Shown: in pieces, positions 8,247 through 16,600 of the stretch
Layout of the letters: each line of letters starts with the position of its first letter
How positions within the stretch are numbered: position 1 is the stretch's first letter
Assembly (NCBI RefSeq): GCF_004345245.1
Contig: NZ_SLUQ01000001.1
Span: forward strand, 62,001-126,000
Source: Rhizobium sp. BK251
Lineage (GTDB): Bacteria; Pseudomonadota; Alphaproteobacteria; Rhizobiales; Rhizobiaceae
Length of the DNA: 64,000 nucleotides
Reading direction: 5' to 3'
The notes under the pieces: generated by a model
What the model was told of the DNA's origin: nothing
Seen by the model: the letters and a program-made list of their open reading frames with translations, nothing else
Databases searched by the model: none
Translations under genes and position numbers: made by a program

Positions 8247-8771
8247 ATGACAGGCAAGAAGATCGTTGAATCGAGTTTCAGTGCAATCATCAACGCTCCC
8301 CTGGAGAGCATCGACATTCCCGAGTGGGCTTTCAATCTGCCCGACGCCGAATACAGGCGGTGCTCCCCCGCTCACGTAGCGGCCGGTTTCACCCGTGACG
8401 AAGACGGCCGGCGCATGTCGATCAATGTCGAGGTTCTCGGCGGAAGTCCGATGGTCCAGCACTATGTCGAGGACATCGCCGAGCCCCATCATCTGGTTCT
8501 CAAATCCGTCTCCGACGTCTTCACCCCGACCGGTCGCACGACCATTCACGTGACCTGGGAGTTGAGGGTCAAGGCAATCGACGACCAGCGCTGTGAATTC
8601 ACCAATCACGTCGTCAGCCACACGACCGAGGAGTTCGAGGCATTCCTCGAACGTCAGGGAATTCCATTCGAACTGTTCAAGGCGCAGCGCCAGCCGGTCT
8701 CGGTTGCCCATAACGAGGGCGAGACCCCGTTGTTCGCCGCCAGCCTGGAACGGGCCGCGCGCCGCCGCTGA
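8247..8771 (+). CDS. SRPBCC-like protein of unknown function
   Basis: The 174-residue protein lacks a signal peptide. Its predicted pattern resembles START/SRPBCC ligand-binding domains: an N-terminal ESSFSAIINAPLESIDIPEWAF, several beta strands around VLKSVSDVFTPTGRTTIHVTWELRV, and a C-terminal helix. That assignment is by general appearance only, as I recognise no diagnostic motif. The start ATG follows a GTGAGGTG element. It is 35 bases upstream of the isochorismatase-like gene in the same direction and divergent from the HxlR gene, so both are candidate HxlR targets. Confidence 0.7.
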   Translation: MTGKKIVESSFSAIINAPLESIDIPEWAFNLPDAEYRRCSPAHVAAGFTRDEDGRRMSINVEVLGGSPMVQHYVEDIAEPHHLVLKSVSDVFTPTGRTTIHVTWELRVKAIDDQRCEFTNHVVSHTTEEFEAFLERQGIPFELFKAQRQPVSVAHNEGETPLFAASLERAARRR

Positions 8772-8806
8772 AGCCTTCGAAAAGATGCACAGATAGGAGA
8801 AAACCA

Positions 8807-9436
8807 ATGACGACAGAAACCTATGAGAAGTCGAAGACGGCGCTGTTGTTTGTCGATCCGTACAACGACTTTCTTTCCGAGGGCGGCAAGATCTGGCCGC
8901 TTGTCAAGGATGTCGCGGAGGAGGTCGGTCTGCTCGACAACCTTCGCAGCATCGACAAGGCCGTGCGCGCGGCTGGCCTCCAGGTCTTCATCGTGCCACA
9001 TCGACGCTGGGAGCCCGGCGATTACGAGTGCTGGTGCCATCCCAACCCGACGCAGCGCCGCGTCATGGAGCGCCACACCTTCGCCCGTGGCGAATGGGGC
9101 GGCGAATGGCATCCGGACTTTGCCCCGAAGAAGGGCGACATCGTCGTCAAGGAGCATTGGGCCCAGAGCGGCTTTGCCAATACCGACCTCGACCAGCAGC
9201 TTCGCCAGCACGGCATTACCCATGTCATCGCCGTCGGCCTGCTCGCCAATACCTGCATTGAGTCGACGGCGCGTTACGCGATGGAACTCGGCTATCACGT
9301 TACGCTGGTACGCGATGCAACCGCGGCCTTCAGCCGGGAGATGATGCATGCGGCCCACGTGCTGAACGGGCCGACCTACGCTCATGCCATCCTGACGACG
9401 AAGGAACTGATCGGCGCCTTGTCGCAGGCGGCGTAA
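8807..9436 (+). CDS. Isochorismatase-family cysteine hydrolase
   Basis: The 209-residue protein has the full catalytic triad of the isochorismatase-like hydrolases: Asp17 (LLFVDPYNDF), Lys115 (DIVVKEHWAQSGF) and Cys150 (GLLANTCIESTARYAMELGY). It probably hydrolyses a small amide, carbamoyl or enol-ether substrate, which cannot be named from sequence. AGGAG lies at the right distance from the ATG. It seems to form an operon with the SRPBCC-like gene and ends in a strong hairpin. The neighbouring HxlR regulator probably controls it. Confidence 0.88.
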   Translation: MTTETYEKSKTALLFVDPYNDFLSEGGKIWPLVKDVAEEVGLLDNLRSIDKAVRAAGLQVFIVPHRRWEPGDYECWCHPNPTQRRVMERHTFARGEWGGEWHPDFAPKKGDIVVKEHWAQSGFANTDLDQQLRQHGITHVIAVGLLANTCIESTARYAMELGYHVTLVRDATAAFSREMMHAAHVLNGPTYAHAILTTKELIGALSQAA

Positions 9437-9465
9437 GTCTGGCGCCTTTCCCGGTGCGCCAGACT
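9436..9465. terminator. Bidirectional hairpin between convergent genes
   Basis: A perfect 10-bp stem (AGTCTGGCGC with GCGCCAGACT) and a 10-base loop begin at the stop codon of the isochorismatase-like gene, 19 bases before the end of the convergent dihydrofolate-reductase-like gene. No long T run follows on either side, so it may act as a weak terminator or mRNA-stabilising hairpin for both. Confidence 0.55.
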
Positions 9466-9483
9466 GCGAAAAGTGGAGGCGGC

Positions 9484-10044
9484 CTACGCCGCCTTTGCCG
9501 GCTCGTAGCGCAGGATGACGGCTCCGGTCTTCAGCGGTCGCGATTCCAGAAGCCTGAGCGGCACCTGCTCGCTTGCCGGCTTGAAATGGCGATTGCCGCC
9601 ACCGAGGATCACAGGCACGAGGCAGATGCGGATCTCGTCGACAAGCCCTGCTTTCAGCAGGCTGTCAGCGAGTTCGGCGCTGCCGAAGATGAAGATCGTC
9701 TTGCCGGGCTGTTGCTTCAGCTTTGAAAGTTCCGCGACCGGATCGCTGACGACGCGGGTGTTGTTCCACTCCGCTTGCTTCATCGTCCGCGACACCGCGA
9801 TCTTGGCAATGCTGTTCATATACTCCTTGATCTCCGGCTCTTCCTCGGCGCTCGGCCAGTATTCGGCCATGCCTTCGTAGGTCTTGCGTCCGAAGACGAG
9901 CAGGTCGCCCTCGCGCCCGAATTCCTGCGCATAGCGCTGAAGCTCCTCGCCCCAGGCAAGAGTGTGAAAGTCGATCGCCCAGGGCTTTTCTCCCTCGAAA
10001 TATCCGTCGAGCGTCATCAGGTTCCAGACGATAAGCTTTCTCAT
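9484..10044 (-). CDS. Dihydrofolate-reductase-family protein (RibD C-terminal type)
   Basis: The 186-residue protein begins MRKLIVWNLMTLDGYFEG and contains GDLLVFGRKTYEGMAEYWP and KTIFIFGSAELADSLL, the NADPH-binding landmarks of the RibD_C/dihydrofolate-reductase fold. Such single-domain proteins are common in rhizobia and their substrate is usually unknown. They should not be taken for the folate enzyme FolA. GGAGGA precedes the ATG. Upstream, at 10084-10134, lie two copies of a 13-base motif that also precedes the HxlR gene at 11148, pointing to control by that regulator. Confidence 0.85.
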   Translation of the reverse strand: MRKLIVWNLMTLDGYFEGEKPWAIDFHTLAWGEELQRYAQEFGREGDLLVFGRKTYEGMAEYWPSAEEEPEIKEYMNSIAKIAVSRTMKQAEWNNTRVVSDPVAELSKLKQQPGKTIFIFGSAELADSLLKAGLVDEIRICLVPVILGGGNRHFKPASEQVPLRLLESRPLKTGAVILRYEPAKAA

Positions 10045-10083
10045 TTCATTCCTCCTCAGTTGTCGGTCGTTCCAGTGTGACCA

Positions 10084-10140
10084 ATTGCATTTTGCAATCG
10101 GTTTCAGGCTAACAAAACCGATTGCAAAATGAAAGCGGTT
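10084..10140. promoter_or_regulatory. Operator region with two TTGCAAAATGCAA-type boxes and a 17-bp inverted repeat
   Basis: Reading the minus strand, 10085-10097 is TTGCAAAATGCAA, centred in the palindrome ATTGCA-TTT-TGCAAT (10084-10098). On the plus strand 10122-10134 matches it at 12 of 13 bases. The whole region also forms a perfect inverted repeat, arms 10088-10104 and 10115-10131, with a 10-base spacer. The arrangement fits binding of two dimers of the HxlR protein in front of the dihydrofolate-reductase-like gene. Confidence 0.6.
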
Positions 10141-10184
10141 TAGTGGTCGATGCCTATCCGGGTTTAGTGGCGCCTTTTCCGCCC

Positions 10185-10673
10185 CTATTGCCTCTCTAGT
10201 TCCGCAGCCAGCGCTTCCATAAGCAGGCGGGATCCTTCCTCACGGTTGGCTCCGGCGCAGGCATCGTCGAAGTAGGCGCCCTGTTCGGTATAGGTCATTA
10301 CCGTTCCGGCGCCGGAGGGCTCCAGCTGCACGGTCGCCAAGGACACGGAGATGGGTTTGCCGGCCACGGTCATGCGGTAGGAGTAGACGATGCGGCGGTT
10401 CTCCACGATGTCGTGAAACAGCGTGTCATTGGTGATTTCCGGGCCGTCGCCAAAGCGGAAGCGAGAGGTCTCTGTGCCGCCGACGTGGAAATCCAACTCG
10501 AACCGGTCGATATGCCAGCCTTCGCCTTCCGCGAACCAGCGCCGCTTGGTGGCCTCGTCGGAAAAGGCGGAGAAGACGCGCTCCGGCGGCGCGGGATAGG
10601 CCCTTTCGATGGCGAAGGTGCTGTGCGTCACCTCCGGCGCGGTTGCCTCGGCATCGGTCCGTCGCTCGCTCAT
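10185..10673 (-). CDS. SRPBCC/AHSA1-domain protein, ArsR partner (copy 1)
   Basis: The 162-residue protein has the START-like fold of the AHSA1 group: FAIERAYPAPPERVFSAFSDEATKRRWFAEGEG at the start and VMTYTEQGAYFD before the last helix. Its ATG overlaps the TGA of the ArsR gene by four bases, so it is translationally coupled. Such ArsR-SRPBCC pairs are widespread; the second protein probably binds or modifies a hydrophobic ligand sensed by the operon. A longer frame to 10778 lies inside the ArsR gene in another frame and is rejected. A second pair of the same kind is present at 25286-26100. Confidence 0.87.
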   Translation of the reverse strand: MSERRTDAEATAPEVTHSTFAIERAYPAPPERVFSAFSDEATKRRWFAEGEGWHIDRFELDFHVGGTETSRFRFGDGPEITNDTLFHDIVENRRIVYSYRMTVAGKPISVSLATVQLEPSGAGTVMTYTEQGAYFDDACAGANREEGSRLLMEALAAELERQ

Positions 10674-11026
10674 CGCTTGCTCTCCTTGGGGTGTTCGGGT
10701 GCGCGCTGCGTCTCCGAAAGGATGTCGCCCAGTCGGTCGAAGCGTCGCTCCATCAGGTTGCGCCGGTCGGCGACCCAATCCGAGATCGCCTTGAGACCAT
10801 CGGGCTCGATCCGGCAGGTGCGGACCCGTCCGGTCTTCTCGCTGCGGATCAGCCCGCTTTCCTCCAGCACCTGCAGGTGCTGCACGACGGCCGCGAGCGA
10901 CATGTCGAAAGGCCGGGCGAGTTCGCTTACGCTTGCAGGCCCTTCGCTCAGCCGCTCGACGATCGCTCGTCTCGTCGGCTCCACAAGCGCGCGCAGGATG
11001 TCATCCAAGTTCGAATGCTTAAGCAT
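10670..11026 (-). CDS. ArsR-family transcriptional regulator (copy 1)
   Basis: The 118-residue winged-helix protein shows the ArsR landmarks LVEPTRRAIVERL, SVSELARPFDMSLAAVVQHLQVLEESGLI and the wing EKTGRVRTCRIEP. It has no ELCVCDL metal-binding motif in the recognition helix, so it belongs to the non-metal branch that is paired with SRPBCC proteins. No Shine-Dalgarno sequence precedes the ATG. Instead a promoter (TTGACA, 16-base spacer, AATACT) places the transcript start at or next to the ATG, so the mRNA is probably leaderless. Confidence 0.88.
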   Translation of the reverse strand: MLKHSNLDDILRALVEPTRRAIVERLSEGPASVSELARPFDMSLAAVVQHLQVLEESGLIRSEKTGRVRTCRIEPDGLKAISDWVADRRNLMERRFDRLGDILSETQRAPEHPKESKR

Positions 11027-11033
11027 GGGCTTG

Positions 11034-11061
11034 AGTATTGCGCATCCAGATCAATTGTCAA
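11034..11061 (-). promoter_or_regulatory. Sigma-70-type promoter of the first ArsR operon
   Basis: On the minus strand TTGACA (11061-11056) is followed after 16 bases by AATACT (11039-11034), and exactly seven bases later by the ATG at 11026. The spacing puts the start of transcription at the start codon. The second ArsR gene has the same seven-base distance from a GATACT. Confidence 0.6.
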
Positions 11062-11116
11062 GTCGTGGCTTAACTATTGATCTTGCTGGCGGCGGTTGAA
11101 AAAGCAATCGCACTGA

Positions 11117-11135
11117 TGGCAAAATGCAAGCGGTT
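11117..11135 (+). promoter_or_regulatory. HxlR operator upstream of its own gene
   Basis: TGGCAAAATGCAAGCGGTT matches 17 of 19 bases of the plus-strand site at 10122-10140. It overlaps an upstream ATG (11124) that would otherwise extend the HxlR protein by eight residues. Its presence, and the GGAG in front of ATG 11148, argue that translation starts at 11148 and that the site is an autoregulatory operator. Confidence 0.6.
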
Positions 11136-11147
11136 CTGGAGAAGCAT

Positions 11148-11654
11148 ATGGAAGAGCTTCATCGCTCGGGTTGCCCCATCAATTTGACGCTCGAAATCCT
11201 CGGCGATCGCTGGAGCCTCATCCTCATCCGCGACATTATGTTCGGCAACCGCCGCCACTTCCGCGATCTCCTGCAGCATTCGGAGGAGCGGATCGCTTCC
11301 AACATCCTTGCCGACCGTTTGAAGCGCCTGGTCGAGCGTGGCCTCCTGACACGCGCCGACGACCCGACCCATAAGCAGAAGGCAATCTACAGCCTGACGG
11401 AAATGTCGATCGGCCTTGTGCCTCTCTTCGCGCATATGGGTGCCTGGGGACGTCGGCACCTGCCCGTTTCCGAGGAATTGTCCATCCGTGCCGAGCTGTT
11501 GGAGGATGGGGGGCAGCCGCTCTGGGAGGCGTTCATGGACGAATTGCGCGCGCTTCACCTCGGCAAGGTACTGCCTCCCGGAACATCCTCCGTGCTTGGT
11601 CGGTTGACCGAGGCTTATCTGGAGGTCGTGGCACGACGCAGGGCGACGTCGTAA
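11148..11654 (+). CDS. HxlR-family transcriptional regulator
   Basis: The 168-residue protein has the HxlR winged helix with the conserved cysteine in an RSGCPINLTLEILGDRWSLILIRDIMF segment, followed by HFRDLLQHSEERIASNILADRLKRLVERGLL. The ATG at 11148 is preceded by GGAG with six bases between; an ATG at 11124 lies inside the operator and has no ribosome binding site. The gene is divergent from the ArsR operon. The shared motif suggests its regulon includes the dihydrofolate-reductase-like gene at 9484-10044. Confidence 0.87.
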   Translation: MEELHRSGCPINLTLEILGDRWSLILIRDIMFGNRRHFRDLLQHSEERIASNILADRLKRLVERGLLTRADDPTHKQKAIYSLTEMSIGLVPLFAHMGAWGRRHLPVSEELSIRAELLEDGGQPLWEAFMDELRALHLGKVLPPGTSSVLGRLTEAYLEVVARRRATS

Positions 11655-11667
11655 CGCCGCCGCGCGC

Positions 11668-12465
11668 TCAGTCCTTGCGGAAGAGGAAGCTTGCCGTCCA
11701 GCCGGTGATCACCGCAAGGAGCACTGAAAACAGGCCGTAGCTGATCGGCCGGTCATGCGCCGCATCGGTGATCGTCTGCTCGATCCCGGTCTTGATGACG
11801 CGAAGCGGCAGCGACTTCTCCGTCACGAACTTGCCGCTCTTGAAGAGATAGCCGCGAACGGTGTGCACGCCGTTCGGCACGTCCGCCGGCAGGCGAAGGC
11901 TCGCCTTGAACAGGTTGGAGCTGACGAAGCGCACGCCGGTCGGATCCCGCACATAGAGCCCCGCCTGCTGCTGCCTGCGCCGGAACGCGTCGCGGAACTC
12001 GGTGATAGTGCTGCCGTCTCCGACGAAGCCGATCGGAGTGAGGGGAATATGGTCTGTACCGATGCCGTGGTCGTTGAGCTCGAGCGGCGTCGTCACGTCG
12101 TTGACGGTGCGCGTGCTCGACAGCGAATAGGATTGCGGGACACGCTCGAAGGTCATGGACTGCGTGTTGACCCAGATGCCGAAGACGCGCTCCTTCTTGC
12201 GGACCGTGGCGTTTTCCCGCGGGCCCTCCAACACCACGACGATATCGTACTGGCCGATCGCGAGAAGCAACTGGTCGGTGTTGGAAAGCGCCCCGAAGAT
12301 CGTCAGGTCCGCGCCGCGGAAGTCGGAGGTGATTGCGATCTCGCTGGTCGAGGTGCCGATCTCGAGCACTTCGCGCGCCGCCGTGGCCGGCTGGTCCATC
12401 ATCACCTGGGCCTGCAGCCCCTGCGGCAGAAGGAGGAGTGCCAGTGAGAGAAGCAGGCGGCGCAT
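11668..12465 (-). CDS. TIGR02186 family membrane-anchored protein
   Basis: The 265-residue protein has an N-terminal signal peptide (MRRLLLSLALLLLPQGLQAQ), a largely beta periplasmic region, and a C-terminal membrane helix (about residues 240-260, GLFSVLLAVITGWTASFLF) ending in a basic FRKD tail. This topology and the ITSDFRGADLTIFGAL segment are those of the TIGR02186 family, whose members are encoded next to TauE/SafE transporters in alphaproteobacteria. Its ATG overlaps the TGA of the TauE gene (TGATG), so the two are translated together. It is probably an accessory periplasmic subunit of the exporter; the role is unproven. Confidence 0.85.
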   Translation of the reverse strand: MRRLLLSLALLLLPQGLQAQVMMDQPATAAREVLEIGTSTSEIAITSDFRGADLTIFGALSNTDQLLLAIGQYDIVVVLEGPRENATVRKKERVFGIWVNTQSMTFERVPQSYSLSSTRTVNDVTTPLELNDHGIGTDHIPLTPIGFVGDGSTITEFRDAFRRRQQQAGLYVRDPTGVRFVSSNLFKASLRLPADVPNGVHTVRGYLFKSGKFVTEKSLPLRVIKTGIEQTITDAAHDRPISYGLFSVLLAVITGWTASFLFRKD

Positions 12466-13388
12466 CAGTATCCGCCCCCCATCACCACCGAGTAAATGTC
12501 CTCCGGCCGCACGACGAGCGCGATCGCGAGGCGCAGTCCGACCGCAAGCACGAGAAGGCCGAGAAGCGCGCGCAGCTGCTCGCCGCGCAGTCTCTGGCCG
12601 ACGCGCACGCCATACTGCGCGCCGATCACGCCCGCCACCATCAGGAAGAAGGCGAGCACGATGTCGACGGAGAAGTTCGTCGCTGCCTGGATGATGGTCG
12701 TATAGGCGGTCACGAAGATGATCTGGAACAGCGAGGTGCCGACGACGACGTTGGTCGGGATGCGCAGCAGATAGATCATCGCGGGCACCATGATGAAGCC
12801 GCCGCCCACGCCCATCACGGAGGTGAGTATGCCGATGGAGAAGCCCAGGGCGACGATGGGAATGACGCTCAGATAGATCTTCGATTTCTTGAAGCGCATC
12901 TTCAGTGGCAGGCGGTGCACCCAGTTGTGATGACCGGGCTTCCGCAGCGTCGTCGGCTCGTTGCGCCGCGCCCGCTGCATGGCATTGACGCTCTCCCAGA
13001 GCATCAGCCCGCCGATCGTACCAAGGAAGATGACGTAGAGCAGCGAGATGAAGAGATCGAGCTGGCCGATACTTCTCAGGAGCGAGAAGATCCATATACC
13101 GACGGTCGCACCCGCCAGGCCTCCGACGAGGAGCACGCTGCCGAGCTTCATGTCGAGCGAGCCGCGCCGGAAATGCGTGATCGCGCCGGAGATCGAGGAC
13201 GCCACGACCTGGTTCGCGCCCGTGGCGACGGCCACGACAGGCGGAATATTGTAGAAGATGAGGAGCGGCGTAATGAGAAAGCCGCCGCCGACGCCGAACA
13301 TGCCGGACAGGAAACCCACGGCCGCGCCCATGCCGAGAATGATGAATATGTTCACCGACAATTCTGCAATCGGCAGATATATCGTCAC
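12465..13388 (-). CDS. Sulfite exporter TauE/SafE family protein
   Basis: The protein of about 307 residues has two homologous halves, each with the family signature: GFLSGMFGVGGGFLITPLL in the first and GILTSVMGVGGGFIMVPAM in the second. About eight to nine membrane helices are visible, with a basic loop near the middle (MRFKKSK). Family members export sulfite, sulfoacetate or other organic anions. I start at GTG 13388 (VTIYLPIAELSVN) because the longer GTG start at 13418 adds a basic, non-conserved extension. It is coupled to the TIGR02186 gene. The substrate cannot be told from the neighbours. Confidence 0.85.
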   Translation of the reverse strand: MTIYLPIAELSVNIFIILGMGAAVGFLSGMFGVGGGFLITPLLIFYNIPPVVAVATGANQVVASSISGAITHFRRGSLDMKLGSVLLVGGLAGATVGIWIFSLLRSIGQLDLFISLLYVIFLGTIGGLMLWESVNAMQRARRNEPTTLRKPGHHNWVHRLPLKMRFKKSKIYLSVIPIVALGFSIGILTSVMGVGGGFIMVPAMIYLLRIPTNVVVGTSLFQIIFVTAYTTIIQAATNFSVDIVLAFFLMVAGVIGAQYGVRVGQRLRGEQLRALLGLLVLAVGLRLAIALVVRPEDIYSVVMGGGY

Positions 13389-13590
13389 GGCAAGGCCCCA
13401 GTTCACTCGCGGCCGCACGCGATCGTGGGCCGGTTTTTACGCGTTGCGGCAAGACGTCCCCGTCTCGAATGCATGAGCATACAACCCAATCATTGCCAGA
13501 GGCTTTCGATCCGGGTTGCAGTTTCAGGCAGGTATTCGCAGACTTTCTTGAATTAATTGGGCTTTTTTCAGATTTTGTGACGGCGGCGCG

Positions 13591-13614
13591 AAAAAATGCG
13601 GCCGCTGGGCCGCA
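13591..13614 (-). terminator. Rho-independent terminator of podJ
   Basis: On the minus strand a perfect 7-bp stem (TGCGGCC with GGCCGCA) with a CAGC loop is followed by six T residues (13596-13591). It lies 37 bases after the podJ stop codon and is the clearest intrinsic terminator in the window. Confidence 0.85.
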
Positions 13615-13650
13615 AGGGGCGTTCCTCGCGGCCGATGTGCGCGAAATGCG

Positions 13651-16600
13651 TCACTTGTTGCGGGCGAGCAACTCCTTCACCAGCGCGTCGGATACCTTTC
13701 CGGTCGGCTCCTGTCCGATCGATTTCTGGAAGTTCTTGATCGCGGTCACCGTCTTTTCGCCCATTTCGCCATCGGGCGTGCCGGCGTCGAAGCCGTTGTT
13801 GTTGAGGATCGCCTGGATGTTGCGGATCGCCTTCTTCATGTCGATCGTGGCGGTCTTCGGGCCCTTGCCGCTCCAGTCGTCGGGGATGTCGACCGAGTTC
13901 GCCCTGCTATCGAGCGGCTGCGGCTTCCAGAGATCGGCCTTAGAGCGGGCTTCGTCCAGCTGCTGCGGCTTCATCGCCTTCGCCACCTCGTCGCGCTTCT
14001 GTGCCGCGTCCTGATCGCCCCCGCGGGCAGCGACCGCAAACCACTTGTAGGATTCTCCGAGGTCCGACGTCACGCCGTTACCGCGTGCATAGAGGATCGC
14101 AAGATTGAACTGGCTGTCCACCACGCCGAGATTGGCGGCCTTGGTAAACCAGTTCGCCGCGGTTGCGAAATCGGCGGCGCCGCCTGTGCCCGAGGCGTAG
14201 AGAACGGCGAGATTGTGCATGGCGCTGGCATTGCCCTGGTTGGCGGCAAGCTCGTAATAGTGCTTCGCCTTGGCCGTGTCGCGTTCTGCGCCGTTGCCCT
14301 TTTCATAGATGCTGCCCATCCGGTATTGCGCCGGTGCAAAGCCCTTGTCTGCGGCGAGCTGGTACCAGCTTGCGGCCTGCTTTGCGTCGGCGGCCACGCC
14401 GCGCCCCTCGCTGAAGCGCGTTGCGATCTCGAAGAACGCGACGGGGTCGCCACCGCGTGCTGCGTCGGCAAGGGTGGTGGGCTCTATCGCCGCGGGGACG
14501 ACGATCGCCGGCGCCGTCTGGGCGGGTGCATTTTTCGCAACGAAGGTAGAGGGGTTCTGCGCCACGCTTGGCGCGGAAGGAGCAAGCACTGCCGGCGCGC
14601 CGTCGCCGATCGGCTGCGCCTCCGTCAGCCGTTCGGGCGGTGATGCCCTCCCGATGTCGGGCGCCGGCGGCGGCGTGAGTTCGCTGACGTCGATCGGAGC
14701 GGCCATGCTTGCAACGGCGGTCGAGACATTTTTCTTCGCGACGGGCGGTAGTCCGTTGTCGCCGCCCAGCGGCGGCAGCTCCACGGCGGAGGTAAGGGTT
14801 GCGATCTGCGCCGGCGCCGGTGCCTTCTGGCCGTGCGTCAGCGTGTTGATCAGCGGGAAGCTCATGATTGCGAGCAGGACGGCGCCCACCGCAAGCAGGA
14901 TCGGGCGGCGATGACGCGCAAAGGCACTGCCAGTCGGCTTGGTCTTGTCCTGCCGCGCCGGGGTTGCCTTGTCGCTCTGGTCTACTTCAAGTGCTGCCGC
15001 CTGCGCGGCGCGGCGGGCGGCCGCGATGTAGTCGGCGCGATCGCTGTCGAGCGCCGGCCTCGCCGCGCCGGAGCGGGCGGCATTCTGGCTAGCGCGGACG
15101 CGTTCCAGGATCTTTTTGACGTCCGGCGCGCCGGAGCCCGGCTCGAGAGGTTCGTTTGCGGCCTCCGGGGGCACGACGTCAACGGGGTCGATCGAGGGCG
15201 CCGGGTCGATCACTGGGCGGTCGGTCGGCGCCGCCTGATGTTTGCGGCCCGGGCGGAAGCGGCGGCCGAGACCGGCGATGAGGCTGCTCTTGGCTTTCTT
15301 CGATGCTGGCGGCGGAGCGTCGACGACCGCCTGAACGTCAGGCTGCTCCTCAACCGGTGCGGATGTCCGGATCACCGGCGTCGCCCTTGCCGGCTCTCTC
15401 TGGCCGAACGCCGTGTCGCCCATGGCGAGATCGGCATATTCGAGGCTTGCCTCGTTGAAGTCCGCCTTCGCCGTCGGATGCACTGCCGCGCGGCCGGCGC
15501 CGCTTTCCATCGTGTCCAGCCGATCGGCGATGTGCACCAGCGTCTCGTGCAGCGCCTGGAAGGTGTTGTGCGTGCGCTCCTCGGTGCTGCGGCTCAGGTC
15601 CTCGAGATGACGCAGGTCTTCGGCAAGGGCGGCAAGCGCGGGGATGTCTGCCGAATAGCCGGCGCTCGGGGTGCCGCCGCGCGCATAGGCCTGGACGACG
15701 GCCTCTGCGGCCTGGCGGGCGGCCTCGATGATGTATTCATCGTTGGTTGCCATGTAGTCTTCGAGCGCGTTGACGCGTCGGTCGATGTCCGCCGGCACGC
15801 CTTCGTCCCGCGGCTCCATCATCAGGGCCGAGAGGTTGGCGATCTGTGCTTCGAGGTTCCGGAGTGCCCCGGTGTCGGAGGCGGGGGCGGCAATGCTTTC
15901 CTCCAGCAGGCTGGCGACATCGCCCAGCCTGCTCTCCAGGCGACGGAATACACCTTCGTCGATTGCCGGCGCCGCTGCCGGCGGCGAGAGTTCCATCTCG
16001 TCGATGCGCCGGGCCAGATAGTCGAGCCTTTCCGCCAGTACGTCGTTGACCGAGCCGTTCTCCAGCGCGTCGATCTTGCGGGAAATATCGGCAAGCGTGC
16101 TCGTCAGCTCCGGCTGGTGTGCCGCCTTCTGCGAGCGCTGCATCATGTGCGCCAGCTCGTCTATGCGCTGGTCTAGCCGCGTCGCCGCTTCTGCATTCGC
16201 CAGTTCCTCGATGCGCAGTGTCAGCGCCTCGATCCGTGCCCCCAATACCTGCGCGGGATCACCGCGGCCGCGCGATTCCTGGCCGATCATTTCGATCTGG
16301 CCGGCGAGGGCATCCAGGCGTCGCTCCAGCCGGCCGTGCAGGCTCGTGTCTCCGCTGGCCGCGGATCGGCCCGCGGCAGCGATCGCTCGGCTGATCTCGT
16401 CGAGGCGCATGTCGATTGCGCTAAACTGCTCGGACATGGCGCGCCCGTGGGGCTGCATCAGGTTGCCGAACTGCTCCATCGCCGAGGCAATGGAAATCAG
16501 CTTGTCCTCGAGCACGCGCACGGCGGGGCTTTCGCTCATGCCGCCGAGCTGGCGCTTGATGTCATCGAGCCGATAGGCGAGGGCAACGAGCTCTTCCTGC

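Noticed and set aside
12333..13556. 407-residue plus-strand frame opposite TauE
   Set aside because: Shadow of the transporter gene, with repeated His/Asp/Arg runs typical of antisense reading.
14833..16176. 447-residue plus-strand frame opposite podJ
   Set aside because: Antisense of the PodJ coiled-coil region; no family features or ribosome binding site.
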